DNA of 64,000 nucleotides from Chromatiales bacterium (GTDB lineage Bacteria; Pseudomonadota; Gammaproteobacteria; UBA6429; Thiohalophilaceae), in NCBI GenBank assembly GCA_027076325.1, contig JALTJZ010000051.1, positions 81,844 through 145,843 of the forward strand. Reading direction: 5' to 3'. The translations under genes and the position numbers were made by a program. Numbering within the stretch: position 1 is the stretch's first letter; each line of letters opens with the position of its first letter. The notes under the pieces are model-generated. The model made no database searches. It saw only the letters and a list, made by a program, of their open reading frames with translations, and was not told the DNA's origin. Shown in pieces: positions 1 to 9,315 of this stretch.

Positions 1-849
1 CTCAGTAATCAGAAACGATTTTGCTTCGGGGTGGTACAGACAAGTAGGGTGAAACTGATTAAACTCCATATTGGCCACACGGCAACCAGCTCGCCAGGCC
101 ATAGCAATGCCGTCACCGGTGGCGGTATCCGGGTTGGTGGTGTAAAGGTAGACTTTACTGGCACCACCATTCGCCAAAATAACAAATTTGGCATGGAAAA
201 CCTTAACGTGGGCTTTATTTCGGTCGAGCACATAGGCACCTAAACAACGGTTGCACAGGCTTTCTTTATTGGCGGCCTGGTTTTTTGCTATTTGGACTTT
301 TTCCTGTGTTATTAAATCGACAGCGATATGGTTTTCAAAAATTTTGATGTTTTTGTGTTGCTTTGCCAGGGTTGCGAGTGATGTTTCAACGGCTCGCCCG
401 GTGGCATCGGTCGCATGGATAACACGGCGGTGGCTGTGACCACCTTCACGGGTTAAATGGTAAGCATCGGTATTGGTGCCGGCTTCATTTCGGGTAAATT
501 TAATGCCCTGATCGATCAACCAGTGAATATTTTCTTTGCCATGGCGAACGGTAAAATCTACAATATCCGGGTTGGATAAGCCTGCACCGGCGACCAGGGT
601 ATCCTGGACATGGGATTCAATGGAATCATCCCGATCGAGCACGGCAGCAATCCCGCCCTGTGCGTACAATGTACAGCTTTCAGTTAAATTTCCTTTAGTA
701 ATCAAGTGGATACGATGGCTGTCGGCAAGCCGCAAAGCGGCGCTGAGTCCTGCCGCACCGCCACCAATAACAAGTACGTCGGCGCTTTGGTGTGTATCAC
801 CGTGTGACGGCGAAGTAACAAGTGATTTCATGATGCTTTTAATATCCAT
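1..849 (-). CDS. nadB: L-aspartate oxidase, N-terminal part (runs off the left edge)
   Basis: FAD enzyme that oxidises L-aspartate to iminoaspartate, the first step of de novo NAD synthesis. About 283 residues are visible and the frame is still open at base 1, so only the N-terminal half is present. The dinucleotide-binding motif VLVIGGGAAGLSAALRLA lies near residues 26-43. The family's SCTLYAQGGIAA segment, the HSHRRVIHATDATG segment and NMEFNQFHPTCLY near the edge are all clear. An in-frame TAG two codons upstream makes the ATG at 849 the most distant start; a second ATG six codons in would also suit the family. It is divergent from the rpoE operon, the usual order in Pseudomonas-type genomes. 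Confidence 0.97.
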   Translation of the reverse strand, partial: MDIKSIMKSLVTSPSHGDTHQSADVLVIGGGAAGLSAALRLADSHRIHLITKGNLTESCTLYAQGGIAAVLDRDDSIESHVQDTLVAGAGLSNPDIVDFTVRHGKENIHWLIDQGIKFTRNEAGTNTDAYHLTREGGHSHRRVIHATDATGRAVETSLATLAKQHKNIKIFENHIAVDLITQEKVQIAKNQAANKESLCNRCLGAYVLDRNKAHVKVFHAKFVILANGGASKVYLYTTNPDTATGDGIAMAWRAGCRVANMEFNQFHPTCLYHPEAKSFLITE

Positions 850-977
850 AAGCTAATCATCGCGTGTTATTTGCTGGCTGGCAACTGATTAAAATGGATA
901 GTTAGGCCGGATTTGTAATAGAATGGCAAGATACTGAGTTTATTGAAAATAATAATGCTTTATAAAAGTAAAGAGTC

Positions 978-1004
978 GAACTTTGAGCAATAATGCAGGT
1001 CATA
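978..1004 (+). promoter_or_regulatory. candidate sigma-E promoter of the rpoE operon
   Basis: GAACTT at 978-983 and TCATA at 1000-1004, 16 bases apart, resemble the extracytoplasmic sigma-E consensus (GGAACTT, 16 bases, TCTGA). It lies about 50 bases before the rpoE start codon, where autoregulatory promoters are known in this operon. The assignment rests on pattern only. Confidence 0.45.
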
Positions 1005-1054
1005 TTAACAGACAACTGATTACCCTCGGTAATGTTAAATTGGAGAGTAATTAG

Positions 1055-1642
1055 ATGTCAGACAAAGCCGCTGATCAACAACTTGTTGAGCGTGTGCAAA
1101 AAGGTGATAAGCGTGCATTTGACCTGTTGGTGATTAAATACCAGCAGCGAATAATGAATGTGATTTCACGCTTTGTTAACGACTTTGCCGAGGTACAGGA
1201 TTTGGCGCAAGAGACTTTTATTAAAGCCTACCGTGCGCTACCTAATTTTAGAGGCGACAGTGCATTTTATACCTGGCTTTACCGAATCGGTATTAATACG
1301 GCCAAAAATCATCTAGTCGCAAGAAGCCGTCGTCCACCCAGTGGCGATGTGGATGCAACTGAAGCAGAATATTACGAGGGTGAGTCTTCGTTAAAAGATC
1401 AGGCAACACCGGAACGTATTGCATTAACCGATGAAATTGGAAAAGTTGTTTTTGATGCAATCGAACAGTTACCTGAAGATTTGCGGATGGCCATTACCTT
1501 ACGTGAACTGGAAGGCTTAAGTTATGAAGAAATTGCCGAAGCGATGGATTGTCCTATTGGTACTGTCCGCTCCAGAATATTTCGTGCGCGGGAAGCAATT
1601 GATTTAAAACTTAAACCTTTGATGGACGAGGACGACAGTTAG
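1055..1642 (+). CDS. rpoE: RNA polymerase sigma factor RpoE/AlgU (ECF family)
   Basis: Extracytoplasmic-function sigma factor that directs the envelope-stress response. At 195 residues it has the family's normal length. The sigma-2 region spans roughly residues 10-95, with the DLAQETFIKAYRAL segment characteristic of RpoE/AlgU. The sigma-4 helix-turn-helix spans roughly 130-190 and contains GLSYEEIAEAMDCPIGTVRS. A GGAGAG ribosome site precedes the ATG. It is followed by its anti-sigma factor gene and rseB, rseC and a DegP-type protease, the classical stress operon. A sigma-E-like promoter upstream suggests autoregulation. Confidence 0.98.
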   Translation: MSDKAADQQLVERVQKGDKRAFDLLVIKYQQRIMNVISRFVNDFAEVQDLAQETFIKAYRALPNFRGDSAFYTWLYRIGINTAKNHLVARSRRPPSGDVDATEAEYYEGESSLKDQATPERIALTDEIGKVVFDAIEQLPEDLRMAITLRELEGLSYEEIAEAMDCPIGTVRSRIFRAREAIDLKLKPLMDEDDS

Positions 1643-1742
1643 GTAAGCCTGATTTAGTTTAAAGTGAGTAACTTATTGGTATGTTGAATACCAGTTTAAC
1701 GCAGAGAAGCATGCTTTATAGAAGCAAAAAATGAGAGTAGCT

Positions 1743-2315
1743 ATGATGAATAATTCAATACACGACAACATAAATGAAAAGGTTTCGTCATTAATTGATG
1801 ACGAGCAACGCCTCGATAATGCTTTGCTCGATTCTTTGTTGAACAACAGGGAAACGAAAGCGAAGTGGGCGCGTTATAACCTGGTGAGCGATGTTTTGAA
1901 TGATCGTGACCAGCATAAAGTAGACAAAGCCTGGTTTGCCGAGTTAAGCGAGAAGCTGGACAAGGAGCCATCTATACTGGCACCACATGTTATGCGTACG
2001 TTTAAGCAAAAGGTGGTAAAGCAGGTAGCCGGTCTTGCGGTTGCTGCAAGTGTTGCCATGGTGGCAATTTTAGCAGTACAACAAAACCAGCCTGCAGTTA
2101 CTCCAGGTGTTTCACTTAGTATTGCACAAGGGCCATCAACTTCTGCGGCGATTAAACCGGTAACTTTGCGTTTGAACAAAGCTGCTGAATCAAAATTAAG
2201 TGGCTATCTTGTTAATCACTATGAGCACTCTGTTACCAGTAAAATGCAAGGTTTACTTCCTTATATGCGAATAGTGAGTGTGACACCTGCAGAACGAGTT
2301 ATGCATGAAAAATAA
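1743..2315 (+). CDS. rseA: anti-sigma-E factor RseA/MucA
   Basis: Inner-membrane anti-sigma factor that holds RpoE until regulated proteolysis frees it. The cytoplasmic N-terminal domain (about residues 1-85, including EKVSSLIDDE and the RYNLVSDVL segment) is the sigma-binding part. One transmembrane segment lies near 92-112 and a periplasmic tail follows. An ATG at 1731 is also in frame, but GAGAG at 1733-1737 sits at good distance from the ATG at 1743, which I prefer (190 residues). The 3' end overlaps rseB by 11 bases, implying translational coupling. Confidence 0.93.
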   Translation: MMNNSIHDNINEKVSSLIDDEQRLDNALLDSLLNNRETKAKWARYNLVSDVLNDRDQHKVDKAWFAELSEKLDKEPSILAPHVMRTFKQKVVKQVAGLAVAASVAMVAILAVQQNQPAVTPGVSLSIAQGPSTSAAIKPVTLRLNKAAESKLSGYLVNHYEHSVTSKMQGLLPYMRIVSVTPAERVMHEK

Positions 2316-3282
2316 GTTTGTAGTTATTATAACGAGCTTACTTTTTTCATTTTCAAGTTTTGCACTCGCTGCTTCTGCAAACTCTGAGCAAGTCGAGCTC
2401 TGGTTAACAAAAATGCACCATGCAGCACATATGTTGAATTACAAGGGTGTATTTGTTTATGGGCAAAAAGATAATTTAAGTTCGATGCAAATAGTGCATA
2501 GTCAGGATGAGTTTGGCGAGCGCGAACGTTTGTTATCCCTGGATGGAACAGGTCGTGAAGTTATTCGCACCAAAGATTCTGTTATCTGTATATTGCCAGA
2601 CAGCAAATCTGTCATGGTTGAAAAGAGTCGGCCTAAATCAAGTTTCCCGCCGGCTTTTCCAGTTAAAATCGCTGAGATGGAAGCTAATTATGATTTTTAT
2701 TTGTCGGGCAAAGATATGGTTGCCGGGCAGATAACACAGAAGATTGTTATAAACCCCAAAGATAAGTACCGTTACGGTCATATGCTATGGATTGATGAAA
2801 AGACGGGCTTGTTGCTTAAAACACACCTGATAGGTGAGCGTGGTCAAGTGGTTGAAAAATTTATGTTTACGCAGATTGATTATATGGAAAAAGTACCTGA
2901 AGCCTTACTTAAAGCTTCCGTTCTGGGTGAAAATTATATCTGGTATGAGTCGGGTAAAGCAAAAAAGCATGAATCACAAAAGTTGTCAAAATGGGCTGTG
3001 AAAAATTTGCCAAAAGGGTTTAAACCGGATATGAGCCGTAAGCATGTTATGCCTCGCAGTGGCATTGCAATGGAACAGTTAATGTACACAGATGGTTTAA
3101 CATCTGTTTCGGTTTTTATAGAAAAGCACAGTGAGGATGAGGATTTATTAAACGGTAGTTCACATATGGGAGCCATTAACGCTTGTGGCCGGGATCTGGA
3201 TAGTGGTGTTCATATTACAGTCATTGGTGAAGTTCCGCATGCCGCTGTAAAAATGATATGTGATTCTGTTTATTTGAAATAA
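2305..3282 (+). CDS. rseB: sigma-E regulatory protein RseB/MucB
   Basis: Periplasmic protein that binds the RseA periplasmic domain and shields it from cleavage; known members sense mislocalised lipoproteins or LPS. The N-terminus is a signal peptide (hydrophobic core FVVIITSLLFSFSSFALA). The 325-residue length and the LolA-like N-terminal domain followed by a smaller C-terminal domain fit MucB/RseB. Typical segments are MLNYKGVFVYG near residue 45 and AVKNLPKGFK near 230. It sits in the rpoE-rseA-rseB-rseC order and its start overlaps the end of rseA. Confidence 0.94.
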   Translation: MKNKFVVIITSLLFSFSSFALAASANSEQVELWLTKMHHAAHMLNYKGVFVYGQKDNLSSMQIVHSQDEFGERERLLSLDGTGREVIRTKDSVICILPDSKSVMVEKSRPKSSFPPAFPVKIAEMEANYDFYLSGKDMVAGQITQKIVINPKDKYRYGHMLWIDEKTGLLLKTHLIGERGQVVEKFMFTQIDYMEKVPEALLKASVLGENYIWYESGKAKKHESQKLSKWAVKNLPKGFKPDMSRKHVMPRSGIAMEQLMYTDGLTSVSVFIEKHSEDEDLLNGSSHMGAINACGRDLDSGVHITVIGEVPHAAVKMICDSVYLK

Positions 3283-3289
3283 TTTGAAT

Positions 3290-3772
3290 ATGATTGAGCA
3301 AACTGCAAAAGTCTTACGTAGTGAAAATGACAAAATTTTTGTTGAAGTTAATTCACAATCAAGTTGTAGTTCCTGTTCAGCTAAAGCGGGTTGTGGTAAG
3401 TCACTGCTTGATAATGTTTTTAGAAAAAAACCATTGAATATTTCTGTTGAAAATACTTTAGGTGCTAAAGTAAATGACAATGTTATTGTTGGTTTAAATG
3501 AATCAGCATTATTGCAGGTTTCTTTTTATTTGTACCTGTTGCCTCTTTTAAGTATGTTGCTTGCCGCAATCGCTGCTGTTTATTTAATGCCAGAATCTTA
3601 TTCTGAAATCAGTTCTATTATTGCTGCTATTTTTGGACTGTTTGCCGGTAGTCGATATTCGCATGGTGTTTTAAATAAAAAAGAGAAAAATCAGAGCCGA
3701 ATATTTCGGCCTGTTTTGTTAAAAATTATTCCGACTAGTTTGCCAATACAAATAGGCTCACCCCAAATTTAG
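3290..3772 (+). CDS. rseC: SoxR-reducing / sigma-E regulatory protein RseC
   Basis: Small inner-membrane protein of the RseC/MucC family. A Cys-rich N-terminal segment (CSSCSAKAGCG, near residues 27-37) precedes two membrane helices at about 75-95 and 105-125, the family's layout. Length is 160 residues from the ATG at 3290; a TTG two codons earlier is also in frame but less likely. Its role is poorly defined: relatives modulate sigma-E and, in enterics, reduce SoxR as part of the Rsx system. It ends just before the degP ribosome site. Confidence 0.9.
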   Translation: MIEQTAKVLRSENDKIFVEVNSQSSCSSCSAKAGCGKSLLDNVFRKKPLNISVENTLGAKVNDNVIVGLNESALLQVSFYLYLLPLLSMLLAAIAAVYLMPESYSEISSIIAAIFGLFAGSRYSHGVLNKKEKNQSRIFRPVLLKIIPTSLPIQIGSPQI

Positions 3773-3782
3773 GAGTTTTGTT

Positions 3783-5201
3783 TTGTTTGAATTAAATTTA
3801 AAGCGAATCTGTTTCGCTGTATTATTATCTTTCTTTTTTCTCTCAATGGCTCAGGCATATAGTTTGCCTGATTTTACGGAACTTGCTGCAGACAATAGTC
3901 CAGCAGTTGTTAATATCAGCACCAAGCAAAAAAACAAAGCTAACAAAAAATTGCCGCATGGTTTGCAAATTCCTGACTTACCCGAAGGTTCTCCATGGAA
4001 TGATTTATTCAAACGTTTTTTTGAAGACAGAGATAATAACGAAGGTTTTAATTCACAGTCGTTAGGTTCAGGTTTTATCATTGATGCAGATGGTTATATT
4101 GTAACAAACCATCATGTGGTTAAAGATGCCGACGAAATTCTGGTACGTTTATCAGATCGACGTGAATTGATAGCAAAATTAATTGGCAGTGATGAACGTT
4201 CAGATATTGCATTATTAAAAATTGAAGCCGATTCGCTTCCAGTTGTAAAAATTGGTAACTCAGACAAATTGAAAGTAGGTGAATGGGCTATGGCCATCGG
4301 TTCACCTTTTGGTTTTGACCATTCCATTTCGGTGGGTGTTGTGAGCGCCATTGGTCGTAGCAATTTGCCAAATAGCAGCTATGTACCCTTTATTCAAACG
4401 GATGTTGCGATTAACCCAGGTAATTCGGGTGGCCCCTTGTTTAACCTGAAGGGTGAAGTAATAGGTATCAACTCACAAATTTATACCCGCACGGGTGGCT
4501 TTATGGGCTTGTCTTTCTCTATTCCAATTAATGTTGCAATGAATGTTGTTAAACAAATTAAAAAAGACGGGCATGTGACACGGGGCTGGTTGGGTGTATT
4601 GATTCAGGAAGTGAACCGTGAGCTTGCCGAGTCATTTGGGATGAAGCAACCACGCGGTGCAGCTATTTTGAAAGTACTTGATGACAGCCCTGCTGAAAAA
4701 GCCGGTTTTAAAATAGGTGATGTCATTATCAAATTTGGTGACAAGGACATTTATCGTTCATCGGACTTGCCTTTGGCGGTTGGCACAACAGAAGTTGGTA
4801 AGAAGGTCAGAGTTAGAATTATTCGCGAAGGCAGGGCAAAAACCTTAACTGTTAAAGTTGAAGAGTTACCTAACCAGGATGAGCTTGCCGCAGTAAACGG
4901 TACAACAAAAAAAGTAAAAGTGAACAAGCTAGGCATGTCGGTAATGGATATTAGCCGCGAGCAGCGTGAACAATTTGGTATGGATAAGCGTGGCATTTTA
5001 GTTAAAAATGTTTCTGCGGGTGCTGCACGCGATGCGGGTATTCGGAAAGGGGACATTTTATTGAAGTTAAATTATAAAGACATTAATTCAGTTAAAGATT
5101 TTAAAAAGGTACTTAAAGGTTTACCCAAAGGTAAATCTGTTCCGATTTTAATTCAGCGTAAAAAATCACCCATATTTTTAGCGATTAAGATTCCCCGGTA
5201 A
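3783..5201 (+). CDS. degP: periplasmic serine protease/chaperone, DegP/MucD type
   Basis: HtrA-family protease that degrades or refolds damaged periplasmic proteins. The start is a TTG with AGGAG (3771-3775) seven bases upstream. A signal peptide ends near residue 25 (SMAQA). The catalytic triad is visible as His111 (TNHHVV), Asp141 (SDIALLKIE) and Ser215 (NPGNSGGPL). Two PDZ domains follow at about 260-350 and 375-465. At 472 residues it matches MucD. As last gene of the sigma-E operon it is placed to be induced by envelope stress. Confidence 0.96.
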   Translation: MFELNLKRICFAVLLSFFFLSMAQAYSLPDFTELAADNSPAVVNISTKQKNKANKKLPHGLQIPDLPEGSPWNDLFKRFFEDRDNNEGFNSQSLGSGFIIDADGYIVTNHHVVKDADEILVRLSDRRELIAKLIGSDERSDIALLKIEADSLPVVKIGNSDKLKVGEWAMAIGSPFGFDHSISVGVVSAIGRSNLPNSSYVPFIQTDVAINPGNSGGPLFNLKGEVIGINSQIYTRTGGFMGLSFSIPINVAMNVVKQIKKDGHVTRGWLGVLIQEVNRELAESFGMKQPRGAAILKVLDDSPAEKAGFKIGDVIIKFGDKDIYRSSDLPLAVGTTEVGKKVRVRIIREGRAKTLTVKVEELPNQDELAAVNGTTKKVKVNKLGMSVMDISREQREQFGMDKRGILVKNVSAGAARDAGIRKGDILLKLNYKDINSVKDFKKVLKGLPKGKSVPILIQRKKSPIFLAIKIPR

Positions 5202-5238
5202 TATTGACATCAAGTCATTATTGCAAGGAATATCAGGT

Positions 5239-5493
5239 ATGCAGAAAACAGAACTGGTTGTATATAGTCGAGCAGGGTGTCATTTATGTGATGCCCTTAT
5301 CGACGAGCTAACCGGGTTTTGCAGTGCCAACCCATTTACGTTCACCGATATTGATATTACGGGTAACGATGAGCTGGAACAGTTGTATGGTCTTAAGGTG
5401 CCGGTTGTGACTTATAACGATATTGTTTTGTGTGAATACTTCCTGGATACAAAAGCTATTACCGCATATTTCGGCATCTCTCTTGAAAATTAG
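5239..5493 (+). CDS. glutaredoxin-like thioredoxin-fold protein
   Basis: Small cytoplasmic protein of 84 residues with a redox motif CHLC (SRAGCHLCDALIDEL, near residues 12-26) and a thioredoxin-fold cis-Pro segment KVPVV near 57-61. Proteins of this type are found between degP/mucD and lepA in many gammaproteobacteria; their substrate is not established. AAGGA at 5225-5229 supports the ATG at 5239 over an upstream TTG at 5221. A hairpin terminator follows before lepA. Confidence 0.85.
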   Translation: MQKTELVVYSRAGCHLCDALIDELTGFCSANPFTFTDIDITGNDELEQLYGLKVPVVTYNDIVLCEYFLDTKAITAYFGISLEN

Positions 5494-5569
5494 GTACAAT
5501 AGAGCCCTGTTAGGGTTTTAAAAGTGTGTCAAACCTGAATTTACCGGGAATTTGAATAAAACCAGAATG

Positions 5570-5592
5570 AGCGCAGATAATGCGCTTTTTTA
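5570..5592 (+). terminator. rho-independent terminator before lepA
   Basis: A six-base stem AGCGCA/TGCGCT with a GATAA loop (5570-5586) is followed by a T-rich run. It lies after the degP-glutaredoxin genes and 25 bases before the lepA start, so it probably ends the sigma-E operon or attenuates read-through into lepA. Confidence 0.7.
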
Positions 5593-5616
5593 TTATATAA
5601 ATCAAGGTGTTACAGT

Positions 5617-7422
5617 TTGTCTGATCTATCACATATACGTAATTTCTCAATCATTGCCCATATTGATCATGGCAAATCAACCATCGCAGATCGTTTTATT
5701 CAGGTTTGTGGTGGTTTAAGCGAGCGTGATATGGAAGCGCAGGTTCTCGATTCGATGGATCTGGAGAAAGAGCGCGGTATTACGATTAAAGCACAGAGCG
5801 TGACGCTGGATTACCATGCAAAAAACGGTGAAACTTATCAGTTAAACTTTATTGACACGCCCGGTCATGTTGATTTTAGCTATGAAGTGTCGCGCTCGCT
5901 GGCAGCCTGTGAAGGTGCCTTATTGGTTGTGGATGCCTCACAGGGGGTTGAAGCGCAGAGTGTTGCAAACTGTTATACCGCCATTGACCAGGGGCTTGAA
6001 GTACTACCTGTTTTAAACAAAATTGACTTGCCTGCGGCTGAACCCGAACGGGTAAGTCAGGAAATTGAAGATATTATTGGTATCGACGCTACCGATGCGC
6101 TGCATGTGAGTGCCAAATCCGGTGTTGGCATTGATGATTTACTTGAAATGCTGGTGGAAAAGATTCCAGCACCACAAGGCGATGTCGATGCACCGCTGCA
6201 AGCCCTTATTATTGATTCCTGGTTTGACAGCTACGTGGGCGTTATTTCTTTAGTACGGATTATGCAGGGCACCCTGAAACCCAGGCAGAAAATAACCATG
6301 ATGGCAGCCGGGCGTCATTACTCAGTTGATCAGGTTGGCGTTTTTACACCCAAACGAAAAGTACTGGATAGTTTGAAGGCTGGAGAAGTCGGGTTTTTAA
6401 TTGCCGGTATTAAGGAAATAGACGGCGCACCAGTGGGCGATACCATTACCACCACCGACAAATCGGCCAACAAAGCACTCGAAGGTTTTAAAGCGGTTCA
6501 ACCACAGGTTTTTGCTGGATTGTTCCCCGTGGTGGGGGATGATTATGAAGCTTTACGTGAGGCTCTGGCTAAATTGCGCCTCAATGATGCCGCATTGTTT
6601 TATGAACCGGAAACCTCTCAGGCTTTGGGTTTTGGTTTCCGTTGTGGTTTTCTGGGTATGCTGCATATGGAGATTATTCAGGAACGGCTGGAACGTGAAT
6701 ATGCCCTCAACCTGATTACCACTGCACCCACCGTTGTTTTTGAAGTTAAAACCAACAAAGGTGATATTATTAAAATCGACAATCCGGCCGATTTACCGGA
6801 ACAAGTGCATATTGCCGAAATTCGTGAACCCATCGTAACCGCCACAATTCTTGTACCTCAGGATTATGTGGGCAATGTGATGACGTTGTGCATCGAAAAG
6901 CGTGGTGTTCAAAAAGACATGCAATATCTGGGTGGGCAGGTCAGTCTTATTTTTGAGCTGCCGTTAAACGAGATTGTGCTGGATTTCTTTGATCGGCTAA
7001 AATCAGTCAGCCGGGGGTATGCTTCTTTAGACTATGATTTTACTCGTTTTCAGGCGGCAAATCTGGTTAAACTGGATATTTTGATTAATTCGGAAAAAGT
7101 GGATGCGCTGGCAGTTATTGTGCATCGCGATAATGCAATTTCACATGGCAGAAAATTAACAGAAAAGATGAAAGAAATTATCCCTCGGCAGATGTTTGAT
7201 GTGGCAATACAGGCTGCCATCGGGGTAAAAGTGTTAGCACGTACAAATGTGAAAGCATTACGTAAAAATGTGACCGCAAAGTGTTATGGTGGTGATGTGT
7301 CACGTAAACGGAAGCTTTTAGAAAAACAAAAAGAAGGGAAAAAACGTATGAAGCAAATTGGTCGAGTCGAGCTACCTCAGGATGCTTTTTTAGCTGTTTT
7401 ACATGTAGGTAAAGATAAATGA
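5617..7422 (+). CDS. lepA: translation elongation factor 4 (LepA)
   Basis: Ribosome-associated GTPase. The 601 residues carry the GTPase motifs AHIDHGKST (G1), the RGITIK switch region, DTPGHVD (G3) and NKID (G4). These are followed by domain II, the EF-G-like domains III and V, and the LepA-specific C-terminal domain, with [18 protein letters not shown] and [18 protein letters not shown] near the end. The start is a TTG preceded by AAGG. The stop overlaps the lepB start by four bases (ATGA), the usual lepA-lepB coupling. Confidence 0.98.
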   Translation: MSDLSHIRNFSIIAHIDHGKSTIADRFIQVCGGLSERDMEAQVLDSMDLEKERGITIKAQSVTLDYHAKNGETYQLNFIDTPGHVDFSYEVSRSLAACEGALLVVDASQGVEAQSVANCYTAIDQGLEVLPVLNKIDLPAAEPERVSQEIEDIIGIDATDALHVSAKSGVGIDDLLEMLVEKIPAPQGDVDAPLQALIIDSWFDSYVGVISLVRIMQGTLKPRQKITMMAAGRHYSVDQVGVFTPKRKVLDSLKAGEVGFLIAGIKEIDGAPVGDTITTTDKSANKALEGFKAVQPQVFAGLFPVVGDDYEALREALAKLRLNDAALFYEPETSQALGFGFRCGFLGMLHMEIIQERLEREYALNLITTAPTVVFEVKTNKGDIIKIDNPADLPEQVHIAEIREPIVTATILVPQDYVGNVMTLCIEKRGVQKDMQYLGGQVSLIFELPLNEIVLDFFDRLKSVSRGYASLDYDFTRFQAANLVKLDILINSEKVDALAVIVHRDNAISHGRKLTEKMKEIIPRQMFDVAIQAAIGVKVLARTNVKALRKNVTAKCYGGDVSRKRKLLEKQKEGKKRMKQIGRVELPQDAFLAVLHVGKDK

Positions 7423-8222
7423 CAATAGATTTTTCATTAATACTGGTATTAGGTGCGGCAATTACCGGGGTTATATGGTTGATTGATATTTTATTCTTCG
7501 CGAGTGCCCGAAAGCATGATGATGAATTAGTGGAAGCGACCGGACGTGAAAGGGATATTCCAGCAAAAGAAGAGTCTGAACCACTTTTAGTTGAATATTC
7601 CAGGTTTTTATTTCCGGTATTTTTTATTGTTTTAATCCTGCGTGGTTTTGTGGTTGAACCCTTCAAGATTCCTTCCGGCTCGATGATCCCAACCTTAGAG
7701 ATTGGCGATTTTATCCTGGTGAGTAAATTCAGTTATGGTTTACGCGTGCCGGTCATTAATAAAAAAATACTGGACTTAGGAACCCCAAAGCGTGGTGATG
7801 TGGTGGTTTTTCGTTTTCCACGTGATCCGCAAATTGACTATATCAAGCGAGTGGTTGGCTTACCCGGTGATCAAATAGCCTACTATAATAAGCAGTTATA
7901 TATAAATGGGGAAGCTGTCAAAACAACGGAAATTTCCCGCTCAACCTTTGGTTTTACCGAATATGTTCGTTATAAGGAAGAGTTACCGGGCTATTCACAT
8001 GAAATGCGTTTGAGTTCAAACCCGGCTCATTTCGATTTAGTCACAACCGTTCCGAAAGGGCATTATTTTGTTATGGGCGATAATCGTGATAATAGTAATG
8101 ATAGTCGGGTATGGGGGTTTGTACCTGATGAATATCTAAAAGGCAGAGCCTTTGCGATATGGATGAACTGGCAAGGCTGGACTCACTGGCCGAAATGGCA
8201 GCGTGTTGGAAGTATTAAATAA
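7419..8222 (+). CDS. lepB: signal peptidase I
   Basis: Membrane-bound endopeptidase that removes signal peptides from exported proteins. Two N-terminal transmembrane segments lie at about residues 5-28 and 63-78. The catalytic Ser88 is in PSGSMIPTL and the general-base Lys143 in [12 protein letters not shown]. The [11 protein letters not shown] box lies near 228-238. At 267 residues it is close to the gammaproteobacterial size. It is translationally coupled to lepA and followed by a DUF4845 gene and rnc, the standard order. Confidence 0.97.
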   Translation: MTIDFSLILVLGAAITGVIWLIDILFFASARKHDDELVEATGRERDIPAKEESEPLLVEYSRFLFPVFFIVLILRGFVVEPFKIPSGSMIPTLEIGDFILVSKFSYGLRVPVINKKILDLGTPKRGDVVVFRFPRDPQIDYIKRVVGLPGDQIAYYNKQLYINGEAVKTTEISRSTFGFTEYVRYKEELPGYSHEMRLSSNPAHFDLVTTVPKGHYFVMGDNRDNSNDSRVWGFVPDEYLKGRAFAIWMNWQGWTHWPKWQRVGSIK

Positions 8223-8262
8223 GTTTTTTAAATAACTTAAACATATTAATGAGAGAAATGCG

Positions 8263-8631
8263 ATGAAATTAATTCCAAAACAGCATGGGCTAACCACAAT
8301 TAGTTGGCTTGTTATTATTGCAGTTGCAGTTCTATTTATCACATTGTTGCTTCGTTTAATTCCTGTTTATATTGAAGGTTACGCTGTTTATGATTCACTT
8401 GAGGGTATGAAAGCAGATTCAAAGGTAGCAACATATTCAAGCCGAACAATTCGAAACAAATTATTAAAACGGCTAAATATTAATTCGGTGTATTCTGTCA
8501 CCGATGATGATATTTACGTGACTAAAAAATCAGGTAAAACAATTATCGAAGTTGATTATGAGGTGCGCAAGAAAGTTGTTGGTAATCTTGATTTTGTTGT
8601 TAGTTTTAGAAAAGAAATTACAGTCCAATAA
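8263..8631 (+). CDS. DUF4845 family membrane protein
   Basis: Protein of 122 residues with one N-terminal transmembrane helix (about residues 13-33) and a small C-terminal domain that is probably extracytoplasmic. The N-terminus (QHGLTTISWLVIIAVAV) looks pilin-like, as is typical of the DUF4845 family that sits between lepB and rnc in many gamma- and betaproteobacteria. No function has been established. The short gaps on both sides suggest co-transcription. Confidence 0.85.
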   Translation: MKLIPKQHGLTTISWLVIIAVAVLFITLLLRLIPVYIEGYAVYDSLEGMKADSKVATYSSRTIRNKLLKRLNINSVYSVTDDDIYVTKKSGKTIIEVDYEVRKKVVGNLDFVVSFRKEITVQ

Positions 8632-8637
8632 GAACGT

Positions 8638-9315
8638 ATGCAAAGCCGAAAGCAATTCTTTAAAATAATTGAATATACCTTTAACGACGCATCTTTGTTG
8701 AATACAGCTTTAACCCACCGAAGTTCTGCATCAGATAATAATGAACGGCTTGAATTTCTGGGTGACTCTGTTTTAGGTCTGGTTATTTCTGCTGAATTAT
8801 ATAAACGTTTCTCTGAAATTGATGAAGGTATGCTAAGTCGTTTGCGTGCAAGCCTGGTTAAAGGCGAAACACTGGCTGAACTTGCCAAAGAAATTCACCT
8901 GGGCGAATACATTCAGTTAGGTGGGGGAGAATTAAAAAGTGGTGGCTTTCGTCGAGCCTCTATTTTGGCTGATACGTTTGAAGCTGTGATTGGTGCGATT
9001 TATCTTGATGGCGGTATTCAAGCGGCGACAACATTTATCCTTTCAAAATATCACGTTCGTTTAAACAATGTTAATCCCGCCGAGGCAAGTAAAGATCCTA
9101 AAACACGTTTGCAGGAATACCTGCAGGCACGTAGCTTGCCTTTGCCAGTTTATACCGTTATTTCCATTGAGGGTGAATCTCACCAGCAGACCTTTACAGT
9201 AAAAGGGCAGGTTGAAGTGATAGATCATGAAATTAAAGGCAGTGGGAAAAGCCGACGTATTGCTGAGCAGCAAGTTGCACAAAAAATTCTGGGTTTGTTA
9301 ATCAATGCCCAGTAA
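8638..9315 (+). CDS. rnc: ribonuclease III
   Basis: Double-strand-specific endoribonuclease that processes rRNA precursors and structured mRNAs. The catalytic signature ERLEFLGDSVLG is at residues 36-47. A second acidic cluster, DTFEAVIGAIYLDGG, lies near 115-129. The C-terminal double-stranded-RNA-binding domain spans about 155-222 and ends in GSGKSRRIAEQQVA. Length is the normal 225 residues. The 3' end overlaps era by 11 bases. Confidence 0.98.
   Translation: MQSRKQFFKIIEYTFNDASLLNTALTHRSSASDNNERLEFLGDSVLGLVISAELYKRFSEIDEGMLSRLRASLVKGETLAELAKEIHLGEYIQLGGGELKSGGFRRASILADTFEAVIGAIYLDGGIQAATTFILSKYHVRLNNVNPAEASKDPKTRLQEYLQARSLPLPVYTVISIEGESHQQTFTVKGQVEVIDHEIKGSGKSRRIAEQQVAQKILGLLINAQ

Noticed and set aside
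5221..5238. TTG start for the glutaredoxin-like gene
   Set aside because: The ATG at 5239 has AAGGA at good distance, and the first residues of the thioredoxin fold begin there.
7178..7666. A 162-codon minus-strand frame over the lepA-lepB junction
   Set aside because: It is antisense to two certain genes and has no domain or ribosome site.
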